A stretch of 9,517 nucleotides of DNA from the NCBI GenBank assembly GCA_903837445.1, contig CAILUR010000022.1, positions 1-9,517 of the forward strand, given 5' to 3'. The notes beneath the pieces are model-generated. The model saw nothing but the letters and a program-made list of their open reading frames with translations. It had not been told where the DNA came from and ran no database searches. Both the position numbers and the translations under genes were made by a program. Position 1 is the stretch's first letter. Each line of letters begins with the position of its first letter. Of the stretch, positions 1 through 6,894 are shown one piece after another. Source of the stretch: an uncultured bacterium. Its GTDB lineage: Bacteria; Oederibacteriota; PGYV01; CAILUR01.

Positions 1-2
1 CT

Positions 3-2069
3 ATGATAGATGCGGCTATTGTGGTGGTGGAAAATACGCATAAAAAACTGGCGCATTGGAAAGAAGCTGGCGGCAAAGGGGACTATAAACCAGTAATGAT
101 AGAAGCTATAAAAGAAGTGGCAGGCCCCTCTTTTTTCTCTCTGCTCGTCATAGCAGTAGCTTTCATTCCGATTTTTACGCTGGAGGGTATGGAAGGCAGA
201 TTGTTTCGCCCCCTCGCATATACTAAAAATTTCGCTATGTTTTTTTCAGCCCTGTTGGCAATTACTTTGGCACCAGCTTTGATAATGATTTTTATACGCG
301 TAAAAAAAGTAGCTATAAAACCTTTGTGGCTGAATAGTCTTGTGAATAATGTTTTTATAGGGGAAATAAAAACTGAAGAAAAACAATCTGTCTCAAAATG
401 GCTTTTTAAAATGTATGGTCCGGTGGTGGATTTTGTATTAAAGAAACCAAAACTTATAATTGGTCTGGCAATAGGAATAATGCTTTTTACAGTGCCATTC
501 TTTTTTACCTTGGGCAGGGAATTTATGCCACCTTTAAATGAAGGCACAATACTATATATGCCCACTACCTTGCCAGGGATTTCGGTAACACAGGCATCGG
601 CGCTTTTGCAAGTGCAGGACAAAATTATAAAATCATTTCCCGAAGTCATAAGCGTTTATGGTAAAGCAGGCAGGGCCAGCACCGCGACTGATCCAGCGCC
701 TTTTTCTATGATGGAGACCACCATACTATTAAAACCTATGAATGAGTGGCGGCATAAAGATAGGTGGTATTCAAAACTCATTCCAGAATTTTTGCAGAGC
801 CCGTTTAGTTTTATTTGGCCTGACAGAATTACTTGGGAGGACTTGATAAATGAAATGGACACGGCTTTAAAACTTCCAGGGCAAGTGAACGCGTGGACTA
901 TGCCTATAAAAGGAAGAACAGATATGCTCACTACTGGAGTCCGGACTCCTGTGGGAATAAAAGTATATGGGGATGATTTAAGTGTGATAGAAAGGCTGGG
1001 AAAAGAAATAGAAAGTCAGCTTTCAATGGTGAAGGGTACCAGAAGTGCTTTTGCGGAAAGAACAGCCGGAGGTTATTTTATAAACTTTAATATAAAGCGC
1101 AAAGAAATAGCCAGATATGGGCTTTCTATTGAGGAAGTGCAAATGAATATTATGGCGGCCATCGGTGGAGAAAATATTACTCAGACCATAGAAGGCAGGG
1201 AAAGGTATCCAATAAATGTAAGGTATCCTCGCGACCTTCGGGATAACATTGAAAAACTCAAAAAAACTTATATAGGCACTATGGGAGGAAAACAAGTCCC
1301 TATTTCTCAACTGGCGGACTTGCAGATAACTTCAGGCCCAGGAATGATAAGGGATGAAAATGGAAAATTGACAGGGTATGTGTATGTGGATGTGGCAGAC
1401 CGCGATATAGGCAGTTATGTGGATGAGGCAAAAAAAGTAATAAAAGAAAAAATAAACTTACCCACAGGCTATTCTCTGGCGTTTTCAGGGCAGTATGAAT
1501 TTATGGAGAGAGTAAAAAATAAAATGGGACTGGTAGTGCCACTCACTTTGTTTATTATATTTATCCTGATATACATAAATACAAAATCGTATATAAAAAC
1601 TTTTATTGTCCTGCTTGCGGTGCCGTTTTCACTTGTGGGAGCGATTTGGGCGCTACATATTTTAGGATATAATATGTCTGTCGGAGTCTGGTGCGGAATT
1701 ATTGCTTTACTCGGGGTGGATGCTGAAACTGGAGTTTTTATGTTATTATATATGGATTTAGCGTATAATGAAAAGAAAGAGAAAGGCGAGTTAAATACTT
1801 TAGAGGATTTGAAAGAGGCTATACATCACGGTGCGGTAAAAAGAATAAGACCAAAAATGATGACGGTGTTGACCCTCTGTTTTGGACTTTTGCCTATCAT
1901 GTGGGCAGCGAGCCATGAAATAGGAGCAGATGTAATGAAACGCATTGCTGCGCCTATGGTAGGAGGGATATTCACTTCGTTTATAATAGAACTACTGGTG
2001 TATCCAGCGATTTACTTGTTGTGGAAAAAAAATTCATTATTAGGTATTAAAACAAAGAAAGAAAGGTAA
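3..2069 (+). CDS. cusA: CusA/CzcA-family heavy-metal RND efflux pump, inner-membrane subunit (5' partial)
   Basis: Proton-driven inner-membrane pump that, in this family, exports Cu(I)/Ag(I) or divalent metals through a tripartite CusCBA/CzcCBA complex. The visible 688 residues align from memory with E. coli CusA from about residue 403 to the end, so roughly 400 N-terminal residues lie upstream of the window and the ATG at 3 is not the real start. The segment MIDAAIVVVEN matches the CusA TM4 segment whose Asp (here D3) is in the proton relay. The TM11 Glu is kept in GVDAETG (E575). Hydrophobic segments lie near residues 45-65, 76-98, 150-171, 510-530, 534-555, 562-586, 617-640 and 655-677, with the periplasmic porter/docking domain between about 172 and 505. 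RTDMLTTG (around residue 305) resembles the CusA segment holding one metal-binding Met, which favours Cu/Ag, but I could not verify the other Met ligands. About 25 extra residues near 251-275 exceed E. coli CusA. Confidence 0.93.
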   Translation: MIDAAIVVVENTHKKLAHWKEAGGKGDYKPVMIEAIKEVAGPSFFSLLVIAVAFIPIFTLEGMEGRLFRPLAYTKNFAMFFSALLAITLAPALIMIFIRVKKVAIKPLWLNSLVNNVFIGEIKTEEKQSVSKWLFKMYGPVVDFVLKKPKLIIGLAIGIMLFTVPFFFTLGREFMPPLNEGTILYMPTTLPGISVTQASALLQVQDKIIKSFPEVISVYGKAGRASTATDPAPFSMMETTILLKPMNEWRHKDRWYSKLIPEFLQSPFSFIWPDRITWEDLINEMDTALKLPGQVNAWTMPIKGRTDMLTTGVRTPVGIKVYGDDLSVIERLGKEIESQLSMVKGTRSAFAERTAGGYFINFNIKRKEIARYGLSIEEVQMNIMAAIGGENITQTIEGRERYPINVRYPRDLRDNIEKLKKTYIGTMGGKQVPISQLADLQITSGPGMIRDENGKLTGYVYVDVADRDIGSYVDEAKKVIKEKINLPTGYSLAFSGQYEFMERVKNKMGLVVPLTLFIIFILIYINTKSYIKTFIVLLAVPFSLVGAIWALHILGYNMSVGVWCGIIALLGVDAETGVFMLLYMDLAYNEKKEKGELNTLEDLKEAIHHGAVKRIRPKMMTVLTLCFGLLPIMWAASHEIGADVMKRIAAPMVGGIFTSFIIELLVYPAIYLLWKKNSLLGIKTKKER

Positions 2070-2072
2070 AAA

Positions 2073-2993
2073 ATGAAAATCACCTGTATAGATTTTGAAA
2101 CGGCAAACAGATTTCATGGTAGTGTCTGCGCAGTGGGAGTAGTAGTTATAGAAAAAGGTAAAATTACTCAGAGCAAAAACTGGCTGGTAAAACCGCACGA
2201 GAGTCACGCATATTTTGAACCCTTCAATATTACCATTCACAAGATAACTCCTGAAGCTGTGGCCAATTCTCCTGAATTTGATAAAGTGTATGAGGAGCTA
2301 AAACCTTATCTGGAAAATGCGGTTTTAGTGGCTCACAATGCAGTGTTTGATATGTCGGTAATAAAAAAAGTACTCGACCTTTATGATATTCCTTTACCCA
2401 AGAATATGAATATCTGTTCTTGCAGTATTGCCAGAAAGACCTGGCACGATTTAGAAAATTATAAACTGAACACAGTGGCAAAATTTTTAAAACACAAGTT
2501 CAAACATCACGATGCATTAGAAGACGCGCACGCCTGCGGAGTAATAATTATAGAAGCCATGAAGCATAAAGGGGTATCTAATATTTTAGAATTGGCTGAA
2601 AAAACAGGGTTAAAGTTTAATGTGCTGGGGCAAGAAGAAGTTAAACCTTTTAAACTTAAGCAAAATAATAGTTTTAAAAAAATTGACATAAAAGAAATAC
2701 GCCCTGAAGTAAAAGTATTTAATGAAACACATATTTTATATGGAAAGAAAATGGTGTTTACTGGACAATTGGACACCTTGACGCGTGAAAAAGCCATACA
2801 AAAAGCTTTAAATGCAGGGGCAAGTGTAAGTGAAGTCGTGACTAAAACCACTGACTATCTGGTAAGAGGAGCGCACCTTCCTAAAAAGATAAGTAATAAA
2901 GAGAGTGTAAAAACACAAAAAGCAAAACAAGTGCGCGACCAAGGCGGAAAAATAAGAATAATAAATGAAAGAGACTTTATAAGTTTTTTTTAA
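2073..2993 (+). CDS. DnaQ-like DEDDh 3'-5' exonuclease with C-terminal BRCT domain
   Basis: Predicted cytoplasmic 3'-5' exonuclease of the DNA polymerase III epsilon superfamily, 306 aa. The exonuclease domain covers roughly residues 1-170. Exo I is DFETA with D7 and E9, Exo II is AHNAVFD with D93, and Exo III is HHDALEDAH with H146 and D151 (H-x4-D, the DEDDh type), so all expected metal/catalytic residues are present. A linker (about 171-220) rich in Lys and Asn follows, then a BRCT-like domain (about 222-306) with YGKKMVFTGQLD, an internal GA, a TDYLVRG strand and K-A-K near the end, as in the BRCT domain of NAD-dependent DNA ligases. The gene starts 3 nt after the efflux pump stop, with a purine-rich GAAAGG in the end of that gene as ribosome binding site, so translation may be coupled. 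Substrate and role are unknown; repair or processing of DNA ends is an inference from the domain pair. Confidence 0.9.
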   Translation: MKITCIDFETANRFHGSVCAVGVVVIEKGKITQSKNWLVKPHESHAYFEPFNITIHKITPEAVANSPEFDKVYEELKPYLENAVLVAHNAVFDMSVIKKVLDLYDIPLPKNMNICSCSIARKTWHDLENYKLNTVAKFLKHKFKHHDALEDAHACGVIIIEAMKHKGVSNILELAEKTGLKFNVLGQEEVKPFKLKQNNSFKKIDIKEIRPEVKVFNETHILYGKKMVFTGQLDTLTREKAIQKALNAGASVSEVVTKTTDYLVRGAHLPKKISNKESVKTQKAKQVRDQGGKIRIINERDFISFF

Positions 2994-3035
2994 ACGGGAT
3001 TTAAACTGAAACTAAATAAAGCGGAGCCGAAAATT

Positions 3036-4565
3036 ATGGAAAAAAAGCATGTGGTGATTATAGGGGCAGGTCCGGGAGGACTCACTGCTGCTATGTTACT
3101 TGCCCACAGGGGTTTTAAAGTCACCATTTGTGAAAAAGATACAGTTGTTGGCGGAAGGAATGCGCCCATAAAACTCGGAGCATACACCTTTGATACTGGA
3201 CCTACTTTTCTTATGATGAATTTTATTCTGGAAGAAATGTTTGCAGAAACTGGCAGGAAGGCCTCTGACTATTTGAAGTTTACCCGACTGGACCCTATGT
3301 ATAGACTTAAATTTAATGATGTAGAAATATTTACGAGAGACAACCTGCATACGAAAGAAATGCAACACGAGATAAACGAAAAGTTTCCAGGGAATAATGA
3401 GGGGTTTGAAAAATTTAATAAAGCTGAGAAAAAAAGATTCGAAAAAGTGTTTCCTTGCTTACAGAAAGATTATTCCAGTTTTTCAGCTTTTTTTGGAAAA
3501 GAATTTATTAACAGTTTGCCCTATCTTGCCCTGAACAGGTCTTTGTTTGAAAATTTGGGAAAATATTTCAAAGATGACAAATTAAAACTATCTTTTACTT
3601 TTCAGGCAAAATATCTGGGAATGTCGCCCTGGGAGTGCCCAGCAGCGTTTACTATTATCCCTCATATTGAGCACGAATACGGCATATATCATGTGGAAGG
3701 CGGCCTTAATAAGATATCTGAAGCTATGGCAAAGGTAGTGGAAGAGGAGGGCGGGAATATACGCTTGGCTTCTAAAGTCAAGCGACTCATAATAGAAAAT
3801 AAAAAAGTAAAAGGCATAGAACTTGAAACAGGCGAAAAAATAATGGCGGATGAAGTGGTGATAAATGAGGACTTCGCCCATGCTATGACACACACGGCAG
3901 AAAATAAAATACCAAAATACACGGATAAAAAACTGAAAAAGAAAAAATTCTCCTGCTCCACCTTTATGATATATCTTGGCGTCAAAAAGAAATATGACCT
4001 GCCTCATCATAATGTTTTCTTTTCAAATGATTACAGGAAATATGTAGAAAATATATTTAAGGATTTCAAACTTAACGAGGATGTGTCTTTTTATATTCAA
4101 AATGCCTCCCCAACTGATGCCACCTTAGCCCCAGAGGGAAAGTCCGCCTTATACATTCTTGTGCCAGTGGCAAATAATATGAGTGGAATTGATTGGGATA
4201 AGATTAAAAATGAGTTTCGCAATGTAATAATGAAAAAGATAAAAGAAAAAAGTGAGTTTAAGGATTTGGAAGAAAATATAGAAGTAGAGAAAATAATAAC
4301 CCCTCTCGACTGGGAAAGAGAAAAAAATGTGTATCTGGGCGCTACTTTCAACCTGGGGCATAAACTAACGCAAATGCTTTATTTTAGACCACATAATAAG
4401 TTTGAAACATTGGAAAACTGCTGGTTGACCGGAGGCGGCACACATCCTGGAAGCGGGCTGCCGACGATATATGAATCAGGAAGAATCTCAGCAAATCTTA
4501 TGTGTAAAAAATATGGGATTAAATATATAACCCCCTCCTCCCTCGCGGAAAAAAGAGACGGATAA
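3036..4565 (+). CDS. CrtI/phytoene desaturase-family FAD-dependent oxidoreductase
   Basis: FAD-dependent flavoprotein of 509 aa, typical for CrtI-type carotenoid/polyprenyl desaturases and isomerases. The N-terminal dinucleotide-binding fold has VVIIGAGPGGLTAA (GxGxxG at 10-15) with the ribose-binding acid E33, followed by VVGGRN and YTFDTGPTFL, the family's FAD-contact region. Near the C-terminus, residues 461-481 (N-C-W-L then GGGTHPGSGL) fit the bacterial phytoene-dehydrogenase signature as I remember it, with the last FAD-binding helix following. GGAG at 3023-3026 places the start at 3036. The gap from the exonuclease gene is 42 nt, so it may be the last gene of the upstream unit; a new promoter starts just after it. 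No crtB or other terpenoid gene is visible, so the substrate could be a carotenoid precursor, another polyprenyl lipid or something else. The family call is firm, the reaction is not. Confidence 0.88.
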   Translation: MEKKHVVIIGAGPGGLTAAMLLAHRGFKVTICEKDTVVGGRNAPIKLGAYTFDTGPTFLMMNFILEEMFAETGRKASDYLKFTRLDPMYRLKFNDVEIFTRDNLHTKEMQHEINEKFPGNNEGFEKFNKAEKKRFEKVFPCLQKDYSSFSAFFGKEFINSLPYLALNRSLFENLGKYFKDDKLKLSFTFQAKYLGMSPWECPAAFTIIPHIEHEYGIYHVEGGLNKISEAMAKVVEEEGGNIRLASKVKRLIIENKKVKGIELETGEKIMADEVVINEDFAHAMTHTAENKIPKYTDKKLKKKKFSCSTFMIYLGVKKKYDLPHHNVFFSNDYRKYVENIFKDFKLNEDVSFYIQNASPTDATLAPEGKSALYILVPVANNMSGIDWDKIKNEFRNVIMKKIKEKSEFKDLEENIEVEKIITPLDWEREKNVYLGATFNLGHKLTQMLYFRPHNKFETLENCWLTGGGTHPGSGLPTIYESGRISANLMCKKYGIKYITPSSLAEKRDG

Positions 4566-4599
4566 CTTTTCAAATATGTCCAAAGGTGTTTTAAACTAT

Positions 4600-4628
4600 T
4601 TGACAAAACAGGGCTTGAAGTATAGCAT
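4600..4628 (+). promoter_or_regulatory. Sigma-70-type promoter of the Rrf2-FDP unit
   Basis: A perfect TTGACA -35 hexamer lies at 4600-4605. With a 17-nt spacer it faces TAGCAT at 4623-4628, four of six consensus -10 positions; TATAGC at 4621-4626 with a 15-nt spacer is an alternative. It sits 39 nt before the regulator start codon, in a 101-nt intergenic region. I infer it drives the regulator, the flavodiiron protein and the small diiron protein. Confidence 0.65.
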
Positions 4629-4644
4629 ATTAGTAATATTGTAT
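4622..4644. promoter_or_regulatory. Putative Rrf2-type operator, 23-bp 11-1-11 inverted repeat
   Basis: The left arm ATAGCATATTA, a central G at 4633 and the right arm TAATATTGTAT form an inverted repeat with 9 of 11 positions paired. The inner 13 bp, 4627-4639, are a perfect palindrome (ATATTA-G-TAATAT). It overlaps the predicted -10, so a bound protein would block transcription. An 11-1-11 layout is known for sites of the Rrf2 protein NsrR, and the gene directly downstream encodes an Rrf2 protein, so autoregulation is the simplest inference. AT-richness raises the chance of accidental palindromes. Confidence 0.5.
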
Positions 4645-4666
4645 TAAAAAAAGAGAGGTGGCATAA

Positions 4667-5110
4667 ATGGCTATATCAACAAAGAGCAGATACGCAATAA
4701 GGGCACTGGTGTATCTCGCGGACATTTCTGAAAACAAAGGCGAAAAACTTGTAAGCATCAGAGAAATAGGTAAAAATGAAGGGATTTCAGCGCGGTATTT
4801 GGAAAATATATTTTTCAAATTAAAAAAGACAGGATTTTTGAAAGGCGTAAAAGGGGACAAAGGGGGATTTAAACTTGCCAAAGATCCGAAAAAAATATCA
4901 CTTTTGGAAGTAATGCTGGCGCTGGATAAAAATATTTTTCCAGTAGGCTGTGCCATAAAACCAGAGACCTGTCCGCGTGGGTCAAAATGTCATATGCACG
5001 ATGTATGGACAGATTATGTAAAAATTACGGAAAAGTTTTTTGGCAGCAAGTCTTTGTTTGATGTAATGAAAAATTGTCCAAAACTAAAAACTAAGAAAAA
5101 GAAAAACTGA
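4667..5110 (+). CDS. Rrf2-family transcriptional regulator with three-cysteine Fe-S motif
   Basis: Cytoplasmic winged-helix regulator of 147 aa, the normal length for Rrf2 proteins (IscR, NsrR, RsrR, CymR). The N-terminus STKSRYAIRALVYLA and the recognition segment REIGKNEGISARYLENIFFKLKKTGFLKGVKGDKGGFKLA are classic family features. Three cysteines at 95, 102 and 108 (C-x6-C-x5-C) sit where IscR holds C-x5-C-x5-C, so a redox- or NO-sensitive Fe-S cluster is likely; the first spacing is one residue longer. The C-terminus is a lysine-rich tail. The start is supported by AGAGGTGG about 8 nt upstream of the ATG. It lies directly before the flavodiiron gene, whose ribosome binding site overlaps its stop, so it probably controls its own operon via the palindrome at 4622-4644. 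The signal (NO, O2 or Fe-S status) cannot be told from the sequence. Confidence 0.9.
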   Translation: MAISTKSRYAIRALVYLADISENKGEKLVSIREIGKNEGISARYLENIFFKLKKTGFLKGVKGDKGGFKLAKDPKKISLLEVMLALDKNIFPVGCAIKPETCPRGSKCHMHDVWTDYVKITEKFFGSKSLFDVMKNCPKLKTKKKKN

Positions 5111-5117
5111 GGAAAAA

Positions 5118-6296
5118 ATGGGCGACACAGAACTGGTAAAAAATGTTTATTATGTTGGGGCTATGCACAGGGACAGGCGTTTATTTGACGAACTGATACC
5201 ATTACCTGAAGGCACAAGCTATAATTCATATTTGGTGATAGGGTCCGAGAAAACTGCTTTAATTGATACGGTGGACCCAGATAAAATTGAAGAACTAATA
5301 CTTAAACTAAAAGCACTTCAAATAAAAAAACTGGACTATATTATAGTGGACCACGCTGAGCAAGATCATTCGGGCGGAATAACGCGTGTGCGTGAGGAAT
5401 ATCCAGGGGCTAAAGTAGTAACGAACGAAAAATGTAAAGGAATGCTCAAAGATCTGCTTTTGCTTGAAGAGGATGTTTTTATAAGTGTAAAAGACAGAGA
5501 AGTCCTGTCCTTAGGAGATAAGAGCTTAGAGTTTATTTTTACCCCTTGGGTACATTGGCCAGAAACTATGTCGGTGTATATGAAAGAAACCGGGATTTTG
5601 TTTTCTTGTGATATGTTTGGTTCTCACAGAGCCATTCCTGATATTTTTAAACAGGAGGGGTTTGAAGGTCCTGCCAAAAGATATTTTGCAGAGATAATGT
5701 CGCCCTTTCGTAATAATGTGAGGACAAATCTTGAAAAATTAAAAGTATTGGATATCAAAATAATAGCCCCATCTCACGGTATAATTTTTAAGGAAGCCAA
5801 AGTAATATTTGCCGCTTACGAAGATTGGGCCTCTGAAAATGTAAAAAATGAAGTGTTGTTGGCGTATGTCTCTATGCACGGGAGTACTAAAAAAATGGTG
5901 GAAGTTTTGAAAGCGGCTTTGATGGCACGCGGGATAAAAGTACATCTTTTTAATCTGGCGACCTCTGATTTAGGAGAAATTGCTGTGGCGCTTATGGATT
6001 CAGCCACAGTAATTATTGGCGCCTCTACTGTGCTTGCCGGAATACATCCTTTAGCAGCAAATGCTGCTTATATAGTAAATGCTTTAAGACCTAAAACCAA
6101 ATTTGCCTCTATGGTTACTTCTTTTGGTTGGGGAGAGAAAGCCGTGGAAGTATTTAAAGGAATTATGACAAATTTTAAGGGAGAACTTTTGACACCAGTG
6201 ATTTCGAAAGGATATCCTAAGGCGACAGAACTTACAGAGATTAATAGGCTGGCGGATGAAATCTTAAAAAAACATAAAGAAATCGGAATAGGGTGA
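5118..6296 (+). CDS. fprA: Flavodiiron protein (A-type flavoprotein), O2/NO reductase
   Basis: Cytoplasmic flavodiiron protein of 392 aa that reduces O2 to water and/or NO to N2O with electrons usually delivered by rubredoxin. The N-terminal metallo-beta-lactamase-like domain (about 1-240) has the full diiron set: H79, E81, D83 in DHAEQDHSGG, H146 in WVHWPETM, D165 in FSCDMFG and H220 in APSHG. The flavodoxin domain (about 245-392) begins at EVLLAYVSMHGST, where S252-T257 form the FMN phosphate loop, and continues through IIGASTVLAG and FGWGEKA. There is no C-terminal rubredoxin or flavin-reductase extension, so this is the minimal class A form. Start ATG follows TGAGGA, which overlaps the regulator stop 7 nt before, implying coupling. 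Co-transcription with the Rrf2 gene upstream and the diiron protein downstream suggests an inducible O2/NO detoxification unit. O2 versus NO preference cannot be read from these residues. Confidence 0.96.
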   Translation: MGDTELVKNVYYVGAMHRDRRLFDELIPLPEGTSYNSYLVIGSEKTALIDTVDPDKIEELILKLKALQIKKLDYIIVDHAEQDHSGGITRVREEYPGAKVVTNEKCKGMLKDLLLLEEDVFISVKDREVLSLGDKSLEFIFTPWVHWPETMSVYMKETGILFSCDMFGSHRAIPDIFKQEGFEGPAKRYFAEIMSPFRNNVRTNLEKLKVLDIKIIAPSHGIIFKEAKVIFAAYEDWASENVKNEVLLAYVSMHGSTKKMVEVLKAALMARGIKVHLFNLATSDLGEIAVALMDSATVIIGASTVLAGIHPLAANAAYIVNALRPKTKFASMVTSFGWGEKAVEVFKGIMTNFKGELLTPVISKGYPKATELTEINRLADEILKKHKEIGIG

Positions 6297-6303
6297 GGTA
6301 AAT

Positions 6304-6783
6304 ATGGCAGACTATAGCATAAGTGAAGTTTTAAATTTTGCTTTAAAAATGGAAGAGCATGGGGAAAAATTCTACGAATATGCCGCTGAAAATATAAAAC
6401 ATAAAGACCTTCAAAAAGTTTTTAGTGCGTTGGCTTTAGAAGAAGAACACCATGCAACGGTCTTTGAAAAAATGCTTGCAGAGACAGCTCACACGAAAAT
6501 CCCAAGGGTAGGGGCAGCGGATTATGTGCATTATTTGGCACGCCATATTGAGACCAAAAGTGTATATAAAAAGAAAGATTTTGAAGCAATAAAAGGAAAA
6601 ATGAAAAGCATAACGGATGTCATTGTTTTTGCCATGGATAGGGAAATAGATTCTGTGGTGTATTATAGTGAAATGAAAAAACATTTAGCTGAAAAAAACT
6701 ACGCTATTTTTGATAAAATAATAAATGAAGAAATAAAACATTTCACGAAATTGGCGAAAGCAAAAAAGCTTATAGTTAAATAA
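6304..6783 (+). CDS. Rubrerythrin-like ferritin-fold diiron protein without rubredoxin domain
   Basis: A 159-aa all-helical protein of the rubrerythrin-like (COG1633 type) ferritin superfamily. Ligand motifs for a non-heme diiron site are visible as two half-sites: E17 in KMEEHGEKFY with E47-x2-H50 in LEEEHH, then E114 in MDREIDSVVYY with E143-x2-H146 in NEEIKHF. There is no C-terminal CxxC rubredoxin domain, unlike the rubrerythrin at 8301, so electrons would have to come from another protein. Possible roles are peroxide reduction or iron handling; neither is shown. The ATG is 7 nt after the flavodiiron stop, and the GAGG ribosome binding site overlaps that stop, so the two proteins are probably made together and may act in sequence on O2 and H2O2. 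The 111-nt gap after it contains the next promoter. Confidence 0.87.
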   Translation: MADYSISEVLNFALKMEEHGEKFYEYAAENIKHKDLQKVFSALALEEEHHATVFEKMLAETAHTKIPRVGAADYVHYLARHIETKSVYKKKDFEAIKGKMKSITDVIVFAMDREIDSVVYYSEMKKHLAEKNYAIFDKIINEEIKHFTKLAKAKKLIVK

Positions 6784-6799
6784 CGGGGGAGAGTAAGGC

Positions 6800-6847
6800 A
6801 AAAAAATAAAAAAATAACTTGACAAAACTAATAATAGGTTATAAATT
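6800..6847 (+). promoter_or_regulatory. Promoter of the ferritin-perR-dfx-rbr unit with A-tract upstream
   Basis: A perfect TTGACA -35 lies at 6819-6824. The -10 is either TATAAA at 6840-6845 (15-nt spacer, five of six matches) or TAAATT at 6842-6847 (17-nt spacer, four of six). Positions 6800-6817 contain only A and T, mostly A, directly upstream of the -35, resembling an UP element that would raise promoter strength. The downstream edge of the -10 touches or overlaps the palindrome at 6846-6860. Confidence 0.65.
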
Positions 6848-6860
6848 GTAATGATTACAA
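6846..6860. promoter_or_regulatory. PerR-box-like operator, perfect 7-1-7 palindrome
   Basis: TTGTAATGATTACAA is a perfect 15-bp inverted repeat (7-1-7 with central G). It differs from the Bacillus PerR consensus TTATAATNATTATAA at only two symmetric positions. It lies at the downstream edge of the -10 region, 34 nt before the ferritin start, and a PerR-type gene is second in the unit. PerR-mediated repression that is lifted by peroxide, including autoregulation, is the natural inference. Confidence 0.8.
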
Positions 6861-6894
6861 AAATGAAATAAATACAAAAAATAGGAGGGCTAAA

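Noticed and set aside
4566..4599. Possible terminator after the CrtI-family gene
   Set aside because: No GC-rich stem followed by a T-run can be found before the next promoter.
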